64,000 nucleotides of DNA, from NCBI GenBank assembly GCA_956465555.1, contig OY101123.1:1364001-1428000 (forward strand). Reading direction: 5' to 3'. A model generated the notes under the pieces. That model was not told the DNA's origin and ran no database searches. It worked only from the letters and a program-made list of their open reading frames with translations. Both the position numbers and the translations under genes were made by a program. Positions 10,945 through 19,477 of the stretch are shown here, in pieces (position 1 is the stretch's first letter; every line of letters starts with the position of its first letter). Source of the DNA: Nitzschia sp. pyKryTriq1 (Eukaryota; Bacillariophyta; Bacillariophyceae; Bacillariales; Bacillariaceae).

Positions 10945-11120
10945 GCCAGCAAGATTTTCCCCACTTTTTTCCCTTGGAACTCGCCCCCACGTGAAAACGC
11001 TCTTTGCGCCCATGGCATCCATCTAAACCACTCACGATTCATACTTGTACACAATAGACTAATAGACGCACACTTGAAAACAAACCAAACACAAGTACTG
11101 TACAAGTAGACAATACGACT

Positions 11121-11945
11121 CTAGTTTGGAAGCATCAAGATACATGCGAGAATAATCGGAGGGTATGCCGCTCCAGCATCAAATCCCATGTTCCGCTCGG
11201 GACTACCCAACGCCCGTCCCATTTCGCGTCCTACTTTCATTCCTTTCGCGAAGACCTCCGTAAAAGCAGCCTCGCCTATTTTGAAAAGAGCAAAGGTAGT
11301 AGCCGCTGCACTGTGGATAAATGGTACCACCACAGTGTCCATAATTTTCGCCATGGCTGGGGCTGCTTTTTCCAGCTTTTCATCGGTAAATCTGGAAGCA
11401 TGCTGAGACCATTCCTTGTATTGCAATTCACGATCGTAACGTTTGCGAGTCTTTTCGTCACCCAAGACTTTCCAGGCTGCTGTAATTTCACCAAATTCCA
11501 ATTCATCCAAATCGACTTTTCTGTTGTTCTTGTCGTCGGAGGACGACCCTGCCGCGGCCTTTGCAATCTGAGCATCGGGGTGGGAAAGTTTTGCCATTTC
11601 TTTATACCTCTTCTTGAGTTCTACCCGTGACGCTGTGGGTGATGCTCCAAGGATTTCATAGAGGTTCTTGTTGTCTTTGCGGTCGACGACGTTGTTGTTG
11701 AGTAGCGTTCCTCGAAGCGAGGAAGCAACTCTTAAAACAGGGGTGAGTGAACAACTCGTCGTCCTCCAAACGGAAGTGCCAGCAGGCAATTGAGCGTGGC
11801 TGGTGGGATCTGTGACCATTGTGCGGTCCGTCGCCCAAGTCGAATGTGGGCGTGGTACTACAAAGGTCAACGTGGGACACGAGTAGCACACTCGCACCGT
11901 CATGGCGAGGAAGCAGACGAGAAGTCTTTGAGCGTTCGTGAGCAT
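11121..11945 (-). CDS. J-domain (DnaJ-type) protein with N-terminal targeting signal
   Basis: The protein has 274 residues from an ATG at 11945. A hydrophobic leader (QRLLVCFLAMTVRVCYS) suggests a signal peptide, probably with a transit region after it. The J domain spans residues about 92-175 and contains NLYEILGASPTASRVELKKR, the diagnostic HPD tripeptide in AKLSHPDAQI, and a closing GEITAAWKVLGDEKTRKRYD. A 22-residue insert rich in Ala, Ser and charged residues follows the HPD. J domains stimulate Hsp70 ATPase activity. The C-terminal 90 residues hold two weakly hydrophobic stretches and no Zn finger, so this is a class III J protein. It ends convergently 176 bp from the PPR gene. Confidence 0.85.
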   Translation of the reverse strand: MLTNAQRLLVCFLAMTVRVCYSCPTLTFVVPRPHSTWATDRTMVTDPTSHAQLPAGTSVWRTTSCSLTPVLRVASSLRGTLLNNNVVDRKDNKNLYEILGASPTASRVELKKRYKEMAKLSHPDAQIAKAAAGSSSDDKNNRKVDLDELEFGEITAAWKVLGDEKTRKRYDRELQYKEWSQHASRFTDEKLEKAAPAMAKIMDTVVVPFIHSAAATTFALFKIGEAAFTEVFAKGMKVGREMGRALGSPERNMGFDAGAAYPPIILACILMLPN

Positions 11946-12400
11946 TGTAATGGTAGCTCGTCGGGAAGATAGTGTTATCGTGTATCGTGAAGGCTACTCC
12001 AGTACAATTTTTTGAATGTCTCTTTCTTTGAACCCGAGCAACGATGAGGATGGTGTTGTGCGATTTGATGGTTGATGGTTTGTTTATTTCAGTGTTCTTC
12101 ACTTCCCGCCCGTCGCTCAGGGATGAATGTTTATGTGTCCCACTGCTGGTCGCAATGACGAGCGAAGATGATGATTGTTTTTCAAAAAAAATCTCCCTCC
12201 GATCAAGGAGCTTCGATTGGCCCATTATTGAAAATGACGTCAGCAAACCGAGGGCATATCATAAGATACCTATTGTTTTTATTATGAATCTTGTCTTTCT
12301 CGAAAGACGGAATTCCAGATTCCCTATTTCTTGATCGACACGCTTCACGATCTTCCCCCGGTAGCTCTCTCCCTCATTGTACATACTCATAATATCATAC
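11946..12400. other. Intergenic, between J-domain gene and transposon
   Basis: No gene is supported. The last four bases (ATAC) are the left target-site duplication of the transposon that follows. Together with 15153-15278 this was one divergent promoter region before the insertion. Confidence 0.5.
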
Positions 12401-12479
12401 TGTTACGACAATCCCGCGAAATTCGAAATCCCGCGGGATTTTACTTTGAATCCACGAAATCGAAATCCCACGGGATTTT
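12401..12479 (+). repeat. Left terminal inverted repeat region
   Basis: The outer 11 bases match the right end exactly in inverted orientation. The inner part shares blocks (AATCCACGA, ATCCCRYGGGATTTT) with the right end but is not collinear throughout. Confidence 0.8.
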
Positions 12480-12685
12480 GATCCTCTCTCCCGCCAAACA
12501 CTTCGTGTCGCTTCCGACAGGACTATTGAAAGCCAACCATCCACGACAGTCGGAATCTCTTCCCCCCTCTTCCAACAAAACACATCCTCTAGCTAATACT
12601 AGTTGCGGTTTTATTCTCACACGTTTGTTATCACATACACACACACACACACACCTTGCTTAGCAAGAACATAACAGAGCCTAAC

Positions 12686-14484
12686 ATGACCGAGCCTTCA
12701 AGCACCGAGCCTTCAAGCACCGAGCCTTCAAGCACCGAGCCTTCAAGCACCGACCCTGCTGTAGAAGAACCTGCCCACAATTCTCCTATTGCTCTGACTA
12801 CTGCTCCTCCTATTGCTATATCTGCCATGATTGATAAACAAGCTTGGAGAGCCCATTTCAACCGGGAAGCCTTTGGCATCCAATTCACTCCGGAAGGTCT
12901 TTATACTGAACCTCCGGAGGTGCTCCGCTCGTCCTCCATGTTTACAAAAGCAAAGTATGATCGGGTACTTGCCCTTGTCCAACGCTACCAAACCTTCCGT
13001 TCTGAAGTTGAAATAGAACCCCTTGATGAAAAGGGAAATAAGAAAGTGTTCAAATTTGCCGATCTGAAGAATGCCAAAAGCGCCAACAGTGCTGAACGTC
13101 GTTGGGTTGGGATGTTTGCAGCAGTTCCTCTTGGGCCCCCGGAGGGTGATGACGCCACTCGTCACTACAAACTTGTCCGTCCCATGCCCGGGATTGCAAT
13201 TGAAGACTGCCCCATTGTAGTTCATCAAGAAATGGTATTTGACATCCTCTATGCTGTCCACCACGACAAAGTGCACGTGGACTGGCCACTGAGACTCCAT
13301 ACGAGTCAGTCTTTGGTATGAAATACGACGATCCGATCTTTTCCGTATTGCCAACTCTTGGGTACCAGCATGTCAACGGCAAGAATGACTTGGCTGACCT
13401 TCAACCATACTTGGATGAAAAAGTCTTCAAACGACTATCGTTAATCTATGCTGAACCGGTACAAGACGATGACCTACTGGATAAGACTGGTGACAAGGAC
13501 TCAGTGCTCTTACGTCTCAGAACAGTTCTTGGGCCACTTGGGTTTGACATTAGCCTAGCTCTTGAGCGCCCCTCTGCTCTTGGAATTGTGTCACCTGGCA
13601 CAAAGGTCCAAAAAACCGGCCCTTCCGTCGAGGGAAAAAAAAAACCCGCAATAACCATGAAGCACACAGCGGACTCGAACTCCCCACCTCAGCCCGATCT
13701 TGACAAAAAAATAAAAGCAAAAACGAACCTGCAGGGAAAGGACTCGAACTCCCCACCTCGGCCCGATCTTGACAAAAAAATAAAAGCAAAAACGAACCTG
13801 CAGGGAAAGGACTCGAACTCCCCACCTCGGCCCGATCTTCCGATGACTGGATCTTTTCCTGCTGTGGCGTCTGCTCACACTGCCACAGGCAGCCCTCAAC
13901 TTACTACAAGCAATGCAAAGAAGAATCTCTCGTCTACATTCGAGGAACAATGTGACAGTCAACAAAAGCCTAGGATTCGACAACAACGCACTGTTGCGGA
14001 ACAGTTTGTTCACACTCCAGATGAACTGTACATCATTGCGAGACTTACCTGTACTTCCTGCACAACCGCCCACAGGCAGAGCACATTTAACCTTGACATT
14101 CCTTCTGAAACGGAAAAGAAAAATCTACTAGGCACCACTTGGTTTCGAGGCTCCTATGTCTCCTCCTTCCTCCAACTGGTATCACACAAGTATCATTCCC
14201 CAGATGTCCATTTGATGGTGGTTGACACACCTGCCCAACAACTCTCGCTATCGGTTTGTCTGTGGAAAGGTCTTTTGGGTACCTGGTACCCGTCGGGAAG
14301 ACTCAACTTCATGCTCCTTTGTACCAGGTCTACACAAATCAGCGTAGCCTGTCCTATTTTTACACGTAATATCGCGCGCAAAAATTCAATGGGGTACTTG
14401 CCCCATTGCGGTGAACAACACGTAATATCACGCGGACAGGTTCAATGGGGTACTTGCCCCTGTGTCCCGATCAACAACACGTAA
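12686..14484 (+). CDS. Transposon-borne protein, possible decayed integrase-type transposase
   Basis: The first frame runs from the ATG at 12686 to 13321 and a second, offset frame from about 13318 to 14484. They could be joined by a 53-bp intron (13316-13368, opening GTATGA, closing ACCAG, phase 0), giving about 581 residues, or the offset may be a frameshift in a dead copy. The segment CPIVVHQEMVFDILYAVHHD resembles the region before the H2C2 zinc finger of integrase-like transposases, but the finger and a DDE triad are not recognisable. The N-terminus is a run of TEPSS repeats, the middle holds 23-residue tandem repeats, and the last roughly 40 codons are made of a non-coding-looking repeat. 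Function is not established. Confidence 0.4.
12689..12748 (+). repeat. Four tandem 15-bp repeats coding for TEPSS
   Basis: Four exact copies of ACCGAGCCTTCAAGC lie at the very start of the transposon reading frame. They follow a CA dinucleotide run at about 12636-12654. Confidence 0.9.
13672..13840 (+). repeat. 69-bp tandem repeat, about 2.4 copies, in frame
   Basis: Copies start at 13672, 13741 and 13810, the last partial. Each full unit is 23 codons and reads DSNSPPRPDL followed by DKKIKAKTNLQGK. They differ at one or very few bases, so the duplication is recent or homogenised. Confidence 0.9.
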
Positions 14485-14757
14485 TATCGCGCGCAAAAAT
14501 TCAATGGGGTACTTGCCCCATTGTGGTCAACAACACGTAATATCGCGCTCAAAGGTTCAATGGGGTGCCCCAACTACTGTACTGCTACTACTACTACTAC
14601 TACTGCTACTACTACCGGTAGTAGTAGTGCTACTGCTGCTGCTGCTACTAGTAGTACTGCTACTGCTACTACTACTGCTACTACTACTAACCCCATCGTG
14701 GCTTCAGCACGTAATATCGTGCACAAGGTACAGTAGGGGATCTGCCCCATTGCCCTA
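14364..14757 (+). repeat. 56-59 bp tandem repeats interrupted by a CTA microsatellite
   Basis: Units beginning ACGTAATATCGCG start at 14364, 14420, 14479 and 14535, with a fifth, diverged copy at 14709. Each contains TTCAATGGGGTACTTGCCCC, itself a near-palindrome (GGGGTAC/TTGCCCC). A (CTA)n/(TGC)n-type microsatellite fills about 14573-14690 between units four and five. Confidence 0.88.
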
Positions 14758-15088
14758 AAACGGTTTTCCAGAGTGTTTCATTCACGTCTACTACTTATTG
14801 TTAGTACTTCCTATCGACTTGAAGGAATGCACTGATTTCTAGGTGTATATTCGGCGTCTTCGCCCTGAGAACGGAGAGAGAAGACAAGTCCAGAACAACA
14901 TCCCGCGGAATCTCGGATGAAATTTCGTGGGATGTAACCTCACAATCCCGTGGAATTCTTTGTGGAAATCCACGGGATTGAGAAAAGACGGCTGAGGGGT
15001 CTGGGGAGAAATTCGGCGGGAGTTCAACGGATGCGCGTCCGTTGAGCGTCATCGGACATGACCTAAGAGGTTGGCCCGGTGCGCGTTG

Positions 15089-15152
15089 AAAATCCCGTGG
15101 AATCCAAAATGGAGATCCCACGGGATAACGATATCGTGGATTTGTCGTAACA
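15089..15152 (-). repeat. Right terminal inverted repeat region
   Basis: Read on the minus strand it begins TGTTACGACAA and continues with ATCCACGA and ATCCCGTGGGATC blocks found in the left end. Confidence 0.8.
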
Positions 15153-15278
15153 ATACCGTACCACATCGGGTAGCTATTTTTTCGACGATGATATCGGTGA
15201 TGGGTGATGGTTGGAATTCGTCACTCGTCACACACATACCGGTACACATTAACAACATCCTTTGAATGAATCAATCCC

Positions 15279-16241
15279 ATGACGCTTGTTTTCACCGTTA
15301 CGAATGCCTTTCGACTGCACCGCACTACGAGCGCAGTTTTTACCTCGCTTGTATCTACTCGCCGTCAGTTTTCCAACGATGTAGTTCGATTGACGAAACG
15401 CATGAGTGAGTTGAGCATCTGCAGTCGCCGAGAGGCCGATCGATGGATCCGAGATGGTCTCGTTTCAGTCCATGGAAAGGTTGCTGAAATTGGAGAAAAG
15501 GTGGATGCCAGCCTGCCTGCACAAGATATCGTAGTGATTGACTCGTCGTTGCTGTCTTCTTCTTCGAGTAATGGCATTGTTGCAAGCGCTTCGAGCACGG
15601 ACTTGACAGTGGCGGTCGTTCTGAACAAACCGCCAGGATATGTTTCAGGACAGGCAGAACATGGCCATTCACCGGCAATCCGTTTGTTGACAAGAGATCG
15701 ATTGTGGGTTTCCAACAACAACAACGGCGACGACATCAAATTGCCCGAGAACTCCTGGAAACATTTTGCACCAGCTGGGCGTTTAGATTTGGATAGCAGT
15801 GGATTGTTGGTATTTGCCCGTTCTGGGGTCATTGCCAAGAAATTGATCCATCACGATTCAGTCATTGAGAAGGAATATATCGTTGGTGTGGAACCAGCTG
15901 TGCAAGAAACCAAGCGAGAACTAGAGATCGACGAGAAATTTGTGCTTCCCCGCCCAGGCTTAGATCTCACGCCAGTCACAAGAGGTGGAGGTACCTTGTT
16001 GGGCGAATATCGGCCTCTCAAGCCCTGCAAGGCCAAGTGGCTAGAGAAAGGTTCGTTGCTGCGGATAGTGTTGACCGAAGGACGCAAACAGCACATTAGA
16101 AGGGCCTGTCGAGAGCTTCTTGGTTACCACGTGGTCTCACTAAACCGTGCAAGGATCGGCCCTATCGAGATGCATGAGTTGCCAGAAGGGTGCTGGCGAC
16201 CGCTTTCAAAGCAAGAGATTGAGCAAATATTGGCGTCATAG
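15279..16241 (+). CDS. RsuA/RluB/RluF-type pseudouridine synthase with S4 domain
   Basis: The protein has 320 residues. An Arg/Ser/Thr-rich N-terminus (residues 1-30, containing HRTTSAVFTSLVSTRR) suggests import into a mitochondrion or plastid. An S4 RNA-binding domain follows (RMSELSICSRREADRWIRDG with VSVHGK). The catalytic block APAGRLDLDSSGLLVFA has the nucleophilic aspartate at D170. VVLNKPPGY and TEGRKQHIRRACRELLG are the other family motifs. These enzymes convert uridine to pseudouridine in ribosomal RNA; an organellar rRNA is the likely substrate, inferred from the N-terminus. The start codon lies only 127 bp from the transposon end, so the promoter may overlap it. The gene converges on the ABC-F gene with 94 bp between. 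Confidence 0.9.
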   Translation: MTLVFTVTNAFRLHRTTSAVFTSLVSTRRQFSNDVVRLTKRMSELSICSRREADRWIRDGLVSVHGKVAEIGEKVDASLPAQDIVVIDSSLLSSSSSNGIVASASSTDLTVAVVLNKPPGYVSGQAEHGHSPAIRLLTRDRLWVSNNNNGDDIKLPENSWKHFAPAGRLDLDSSGLLVFARSGVIAKKLIHHDSVIEKEYIVGVEPAVQETKRELEIDEKFVLPRPGLDLTPVTRGGGTLLGEYRPLKPCKAKWLEKGSLLRIVLTEGRKQHIRRACRELLGYHVVSLNRARIGPIEMHELPEGCWRPLSKQEIEQILAS

Positions 16242-16335
16242 CCGCATCAGGTCTCCTTGAACCAGCATACGAAGTCTACGAGTAGTCAGAGAAGCATAGT
16301 TTCTTAGCTTTATCGTTCTTCCGCCCCAAGCCATT

Positions 16336-18987
16336 CTACGCAAACAGCGTGGTATTCTTCTGTGCTCCAGTATCTTGCTTTGTCGCCCGTTTGGCCATGA
16401 TTGTCTTCGCGCGTCGTTCCTGTCGACGATCCGATGCCGCCGATGAAGACAAGATGTGATCTCGGTAGCTGGAGAAGAGTTCGTCGAAGCTTTCGGTATC
16501 ATTGTGGGAGACATCTACTCGACCATGCTCCAGAACCCAAAGTTCTTTGCAAAATCCACTCAAGAACGCCTGGTTGTGTGATACCATCAACACCGCCCCT
16601 TGATATGCTGACAAGGCAGTGGACATGGAGTCAAGGGTTTCGAGGTCAACGTGGTTGGTCGATTCGTCAAGCATGAGCATGTGTGGTTCGTCCGCCAGAA
16701 TAGTCGCAAAACACAGCCTCATTCTTTCTCCACCGGACATACTCCCAATGGGACGATGAGCGTGAGCTCCCCCGAGTCCAAAGGATCCGAGGTATTGTCG
16801 AACATTGCCAGATGCTTCTTTGATTACAGTCGAAGACGCCCTTCCTGTGGACAATTTCTCCTCTGCATACTGTACAACCGTCATGTGGGCGTAGTCTTCG
16901 AGTTCTTCCACTGAATACTGGGTCACGTGACCGATTCGAAGACTTGGATGTCTCCAAAGGGTTCCTGTCGTCTTGCCTTTATTTTCCAATTCACCTGCGA
17001 TCATTTTGACCAAGGTTGTCTTCCCACAGCCATTGTTCCCAACCAACGCAATTTTGCTGCCACGAACAATGTTGAGAGTCAAGTCCTTCAGCAATGGGTC
17101 TCCTTCTGCGTCGTAGCCAAAGCTCACACCGTCGAACTGCACTAAAGGGCTGCCTTCCGAAACACCAGGCGGCCAAGTTGGGTTAGGGAATTGCAGCTTG
17201 AGTACAGGACTGTCTCGTTCGATGTGAACTTTCTGAGCCAGACGCACAGAAGACTCGTCCATTGTTTTGAGCGAAAATTGCTTGAATTTCTTCCCATCTT
17301 CCCGGTAGTTTCCGATCCTGTCCAATTTCTTGTCTCGGATCATTTTGGCTTGTCTCTGCTTATTGGGGTCAGTAGACTTTTTGCTGTTTTGCTGCTTCTG
17401 AACAAATGCCATGGCTTTATTACGTTGTCGTTCGGAGGCGTCCAAGATTTGAGCCTGTCTGGCGGCCTTGTCTTGCATTTGTCTTTGATATTCCGAGTAG
17501 TTTCCCACATGATAGCTTAATCGGTGATGCTCCATTACCACTATGTCAGTACAAATGGCATCCAAGAAGCTGCGATCGTGAGATACCACCATGAGAGTGC
17601 GCTCTTGTTGGCTATCTGCCTTCGTCAGGTATCGAATCAGCCAATCCATTCCATGAAGATCCAAGTGGTTTGTGCACTCATCCAACAATATCAAATCGGC
17701 ATAGGGAACAAAAAGTGCCTTAGCAAGTGCCAGCCGCATTCGCCAACCACCACCTGCGAAAAGACAACGACAGACAAAATACTGGGGTATGAGTAACCAG
17801 ATTTTTTCGCGATATTGGTTGTTGTACTGGTCTAATTCTTCCAAAAAAAAATCATACTTACTCAAGCTTGCAGTGGGACCATTGATCATGGCAGTAGTGA
17901 AAGACAGCCCCCTTAGAATTTCCTCGGCTCGACCTTCGGCCCCATCCGCATCGATGACATCCAGCTCGGCAACAATGTCACCCAGTCGCTGCGCGTTCTC
18001 TTCCAAATCGATCCCTTGCTCTATTTGAGATTCCACCTCTTCCATTTCTTGGAGCAAAGCTGTCCTATCGGTGTCAGCCTCTACCAAGGCTTCTAGAGCC
18101 GTTTGGTCCTCACGTCCTTGAATTTGTTGTTGACACAAAATAATCCGCATACCGTGAGGGATACCAGGAATGGCACGGGCTGCCAATTGTCGGAGAAGAG
18201 TCGACTTTCCTACTCCATTCCGGCCTAGTAAGCCATATCGATGTCCTCGGACAATGTCCATGGAAGAATCGACCAATAGCTCATTTCCTTCGAACTGGAG
18301 ACTGACGCTGGGCAAATGAATGTTGTCGTAGTTTTCTCCCGTGAACTGGACGCCACGACCACCGTGTCCTCGTCCACCCCACAATTGTCCGTCTTCTTGA
18401 CGTTCTTTCCAAGCAGATGCATGATCGTCAAACAGTTCAGACGATGTGGCGGATGCCGAATTCGCATGCTGTGGATCGTGGCTGCTAGGAGCCACTTTCT
18501 TTCCTCCTTTTCGTTTGGCCTGACGACGCTGTTTTCGAAGATCTTTTTGAGTGTTGTTCTTGGGATCTTGTTCTGATGGTTCTCCTTCTGGTGTCTTGTC
18601 TCGACTTGTTGGACTGATAGGAGCTGATGAGGAGTAGCAGTCGCCCAACATTTGTGGTTTCGGTGGCGTCGACGATTTCTTCACTGATTCTTGCTGCGGC
18701 GACGACGCCTCCAGCGATAACAAAGAGAGAATGGATCCACACTCTTGCTCATTCACAAACTGCTCCAACGTGGATTTCAAAGCCTCCCTTTCATTGTCGT
18801 CGGGGGGGGCGCTGATATTAACGTCGGCAAGGATGTTTTCGAGATATTCCTTGATTTCCGGTTCCAAGGGAGGATCGTGCCCACTTAGGATCTCTTGGAT
18901 TCTTCCTCCTAGCGATTTCGTCATCTCGATCAATTTATCTTCTCTTCCAACCTTGCTATTGTCTTGATGTATGGTCTCGACAAGCAT
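16336..18987 (-). CDS. ABC-F ATPase, ABCF3/GCN20-like (one intron)
   Basis: Exons are 18987-17862 and 17753-16336, separated by a 108-bp intron (17754-17861; GTAAGT...CGCAG, phase 1). The spliced protein has 847 residues. The first 230 residues are a charged extension with a helical start like GCN20/ABCF3. Two ABC domains follow without membrane spans. The first has Walker A GLLGRNGVGKSTL (about residue 260), signature LSGGWRMRLALA formed only after splicing, and Walker B LILLDECTNHLD. The second has ALVGNNGCGKTTL, MSGGERMRLCFA and MLMLDESTNHVD. GCN20-type proteins bind ribosomes and, with GCN1, help activate the eIF2 kinase GCN2 under amino-acid stress. The intron has no in-frame stop, so retention would give a protein with a broken signature motif. 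Confidence 0.9.
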   Translation of the reverse strand: MLVETIHQDNSKVGREDKLIEMTKSLGGRIQEILSGHDPPLEPEIKEYLENILADVNISAPPDDNEREALKSTLEQFVNEQECGSILSLLSLEASSPQQESVKKSSTPPKPQMLGDCYSSSAPISPTSRDKTPEGEPSEQDPKNNTQKDLRKQRRQAKRKGGKKVAPSSHDPQHANSASATSSELFDDHASAWKERQEDGQLWGGRGHGGRGVQFTGENYDNIHLPSVSLQFEGNELLVDSSMDIVRGHRYGLLGRNGVGKSTLLRQLAARAIPGIPHGMRIILCQQQIQGREDQTALEALVEADTDRTALLQEMEEVESQIEQGIDLEENAQRLGDIVAELDVIDADGAEGRAEEILRGLSFTTAMINGPTASLSKYDFFLEELDQYNNQYREKIWLLIPQYFVCRCLFAGGGWRMRLALAKALFVPYADLILLDECTNHLDLHGMDWLIRYLTKADSQQERTLMVVSHDRSFLDAICTDIVVMEHHRLSYHVGNYSEYQRQMQDKAARQAQILDASERQRNKAMAFVQKQQNSKKSTDPNKQRQAKMIRDKKLDRIGNYREDGKKFKQFSLKTMDESSVRLAQKVHIERDSPVLKLQFPNPTWPPGVSEGSPLVQFDGVSFGYDAEGDPLLKDLTLNIVRGSKIALVGNNGCGKTTLVKMIAGELENKGKTTGTLWRHPSLRIGHVTQYSVEELEDYAHMTVVQYAEEKLSTGRASSTVIKEASGNVRQYLGSFGLGGAHAHRPIGSMSGGERMRLCFATILADEPHMLMLDESTNHVDLETLDSMSTALSAYQGAVLMVSHNQAFLSGFCKELWVLEHGRVDVSHNDTESFDELFSSYRDHILSSSAASDRRQERRAKTIMAKRATKQDTGAQKNTTLFA

Positions 18988-19236
18988 GCAAGAAAGAACG
19001 CTGTTGATGTGTTGTATCGATTGCTTTTTAATGTACTGTAATGCACAACATCACCTTTCTTATGTTGCTGAGATGCGTATGAGGTTGACGCGATGAGATA
19101 CGAAGCCGAAGGCCTCGCGATCAGATCTCTCGGATCATGTAGCCACGTTTCGAGAATTCTACCGTAGACGTTGTACTGAAGCTTACGGCAAGCGACAAAG
19201 CAACGCATAATGCGACTTTCTCTACGCTAATACTCT
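18988..19236. other. Left half of a split divergent promoter region
   Basis: This 249-bp stretch lies between the ABC-F start and the retrotransposon. It ends in TACTCT, the left target-site copy. The matching right half is 24261-24470. Without the element, the ABC-F and DUF6816-type genes would start about 450 bp apart on opposite strands. Confidence 0.7.
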
Positions 19237-19477
19237 TGTTACAAACTCTCGTGTCTCTTTAGCGTAATGTTCGCTTACTAAAATTAATGAGCACTTCTAC
19301 TCTACTATTTTCTTCTCATGTACTTTCGGTCAAACGTGTGTCATTCTTCATGTCGTTTCTCCGATGTTCTCCGGGGGTCTTCGATTCTCTCTGAATCCTT
19401 CAGAATCATACAGAATCATTCGCCGCATGTCTCAATATTCGATTCCTTCGAATCATCATGAGCAACACTCTCCAACA
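19237..19477 (-). repeat. 3' LTR of copia element
   Basis: 241 bp, identical by eye to the copy at 24020-24260. It also encodes the last 20 codons and the stop of gag-pol. Confidence 0.96.

Larger units (their letters stand above)
12397..15156. mobile_element. DNA transposon with TGTTACGACAA inverted ends and ATAC target duplication (Ginger-like)
   Basis: The element proper is 12401-15152 (2752 bp). It starts with TGTTACGACAA and ends with its exact reverse complement. ATAC sits immediately outside both ends (12397-12400 and 15153-15156), as expected of a 4-bp target duplication. Subterminal blocks resembling ATCCCGYGGGATTTT recur in both orientations at each end (12411-12479, 14880-14990, 15089-15130). 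TIRs starting TGT with 4-bp duplications are known from Ginger elements, whose transposase resembles a retroviral-type integrase. The internal reading frame shows no certain DDE core, so the copy may be non-autonomous or decayed. Boundaries are firm; the superfamily is inferred. Confidence 0.8.
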
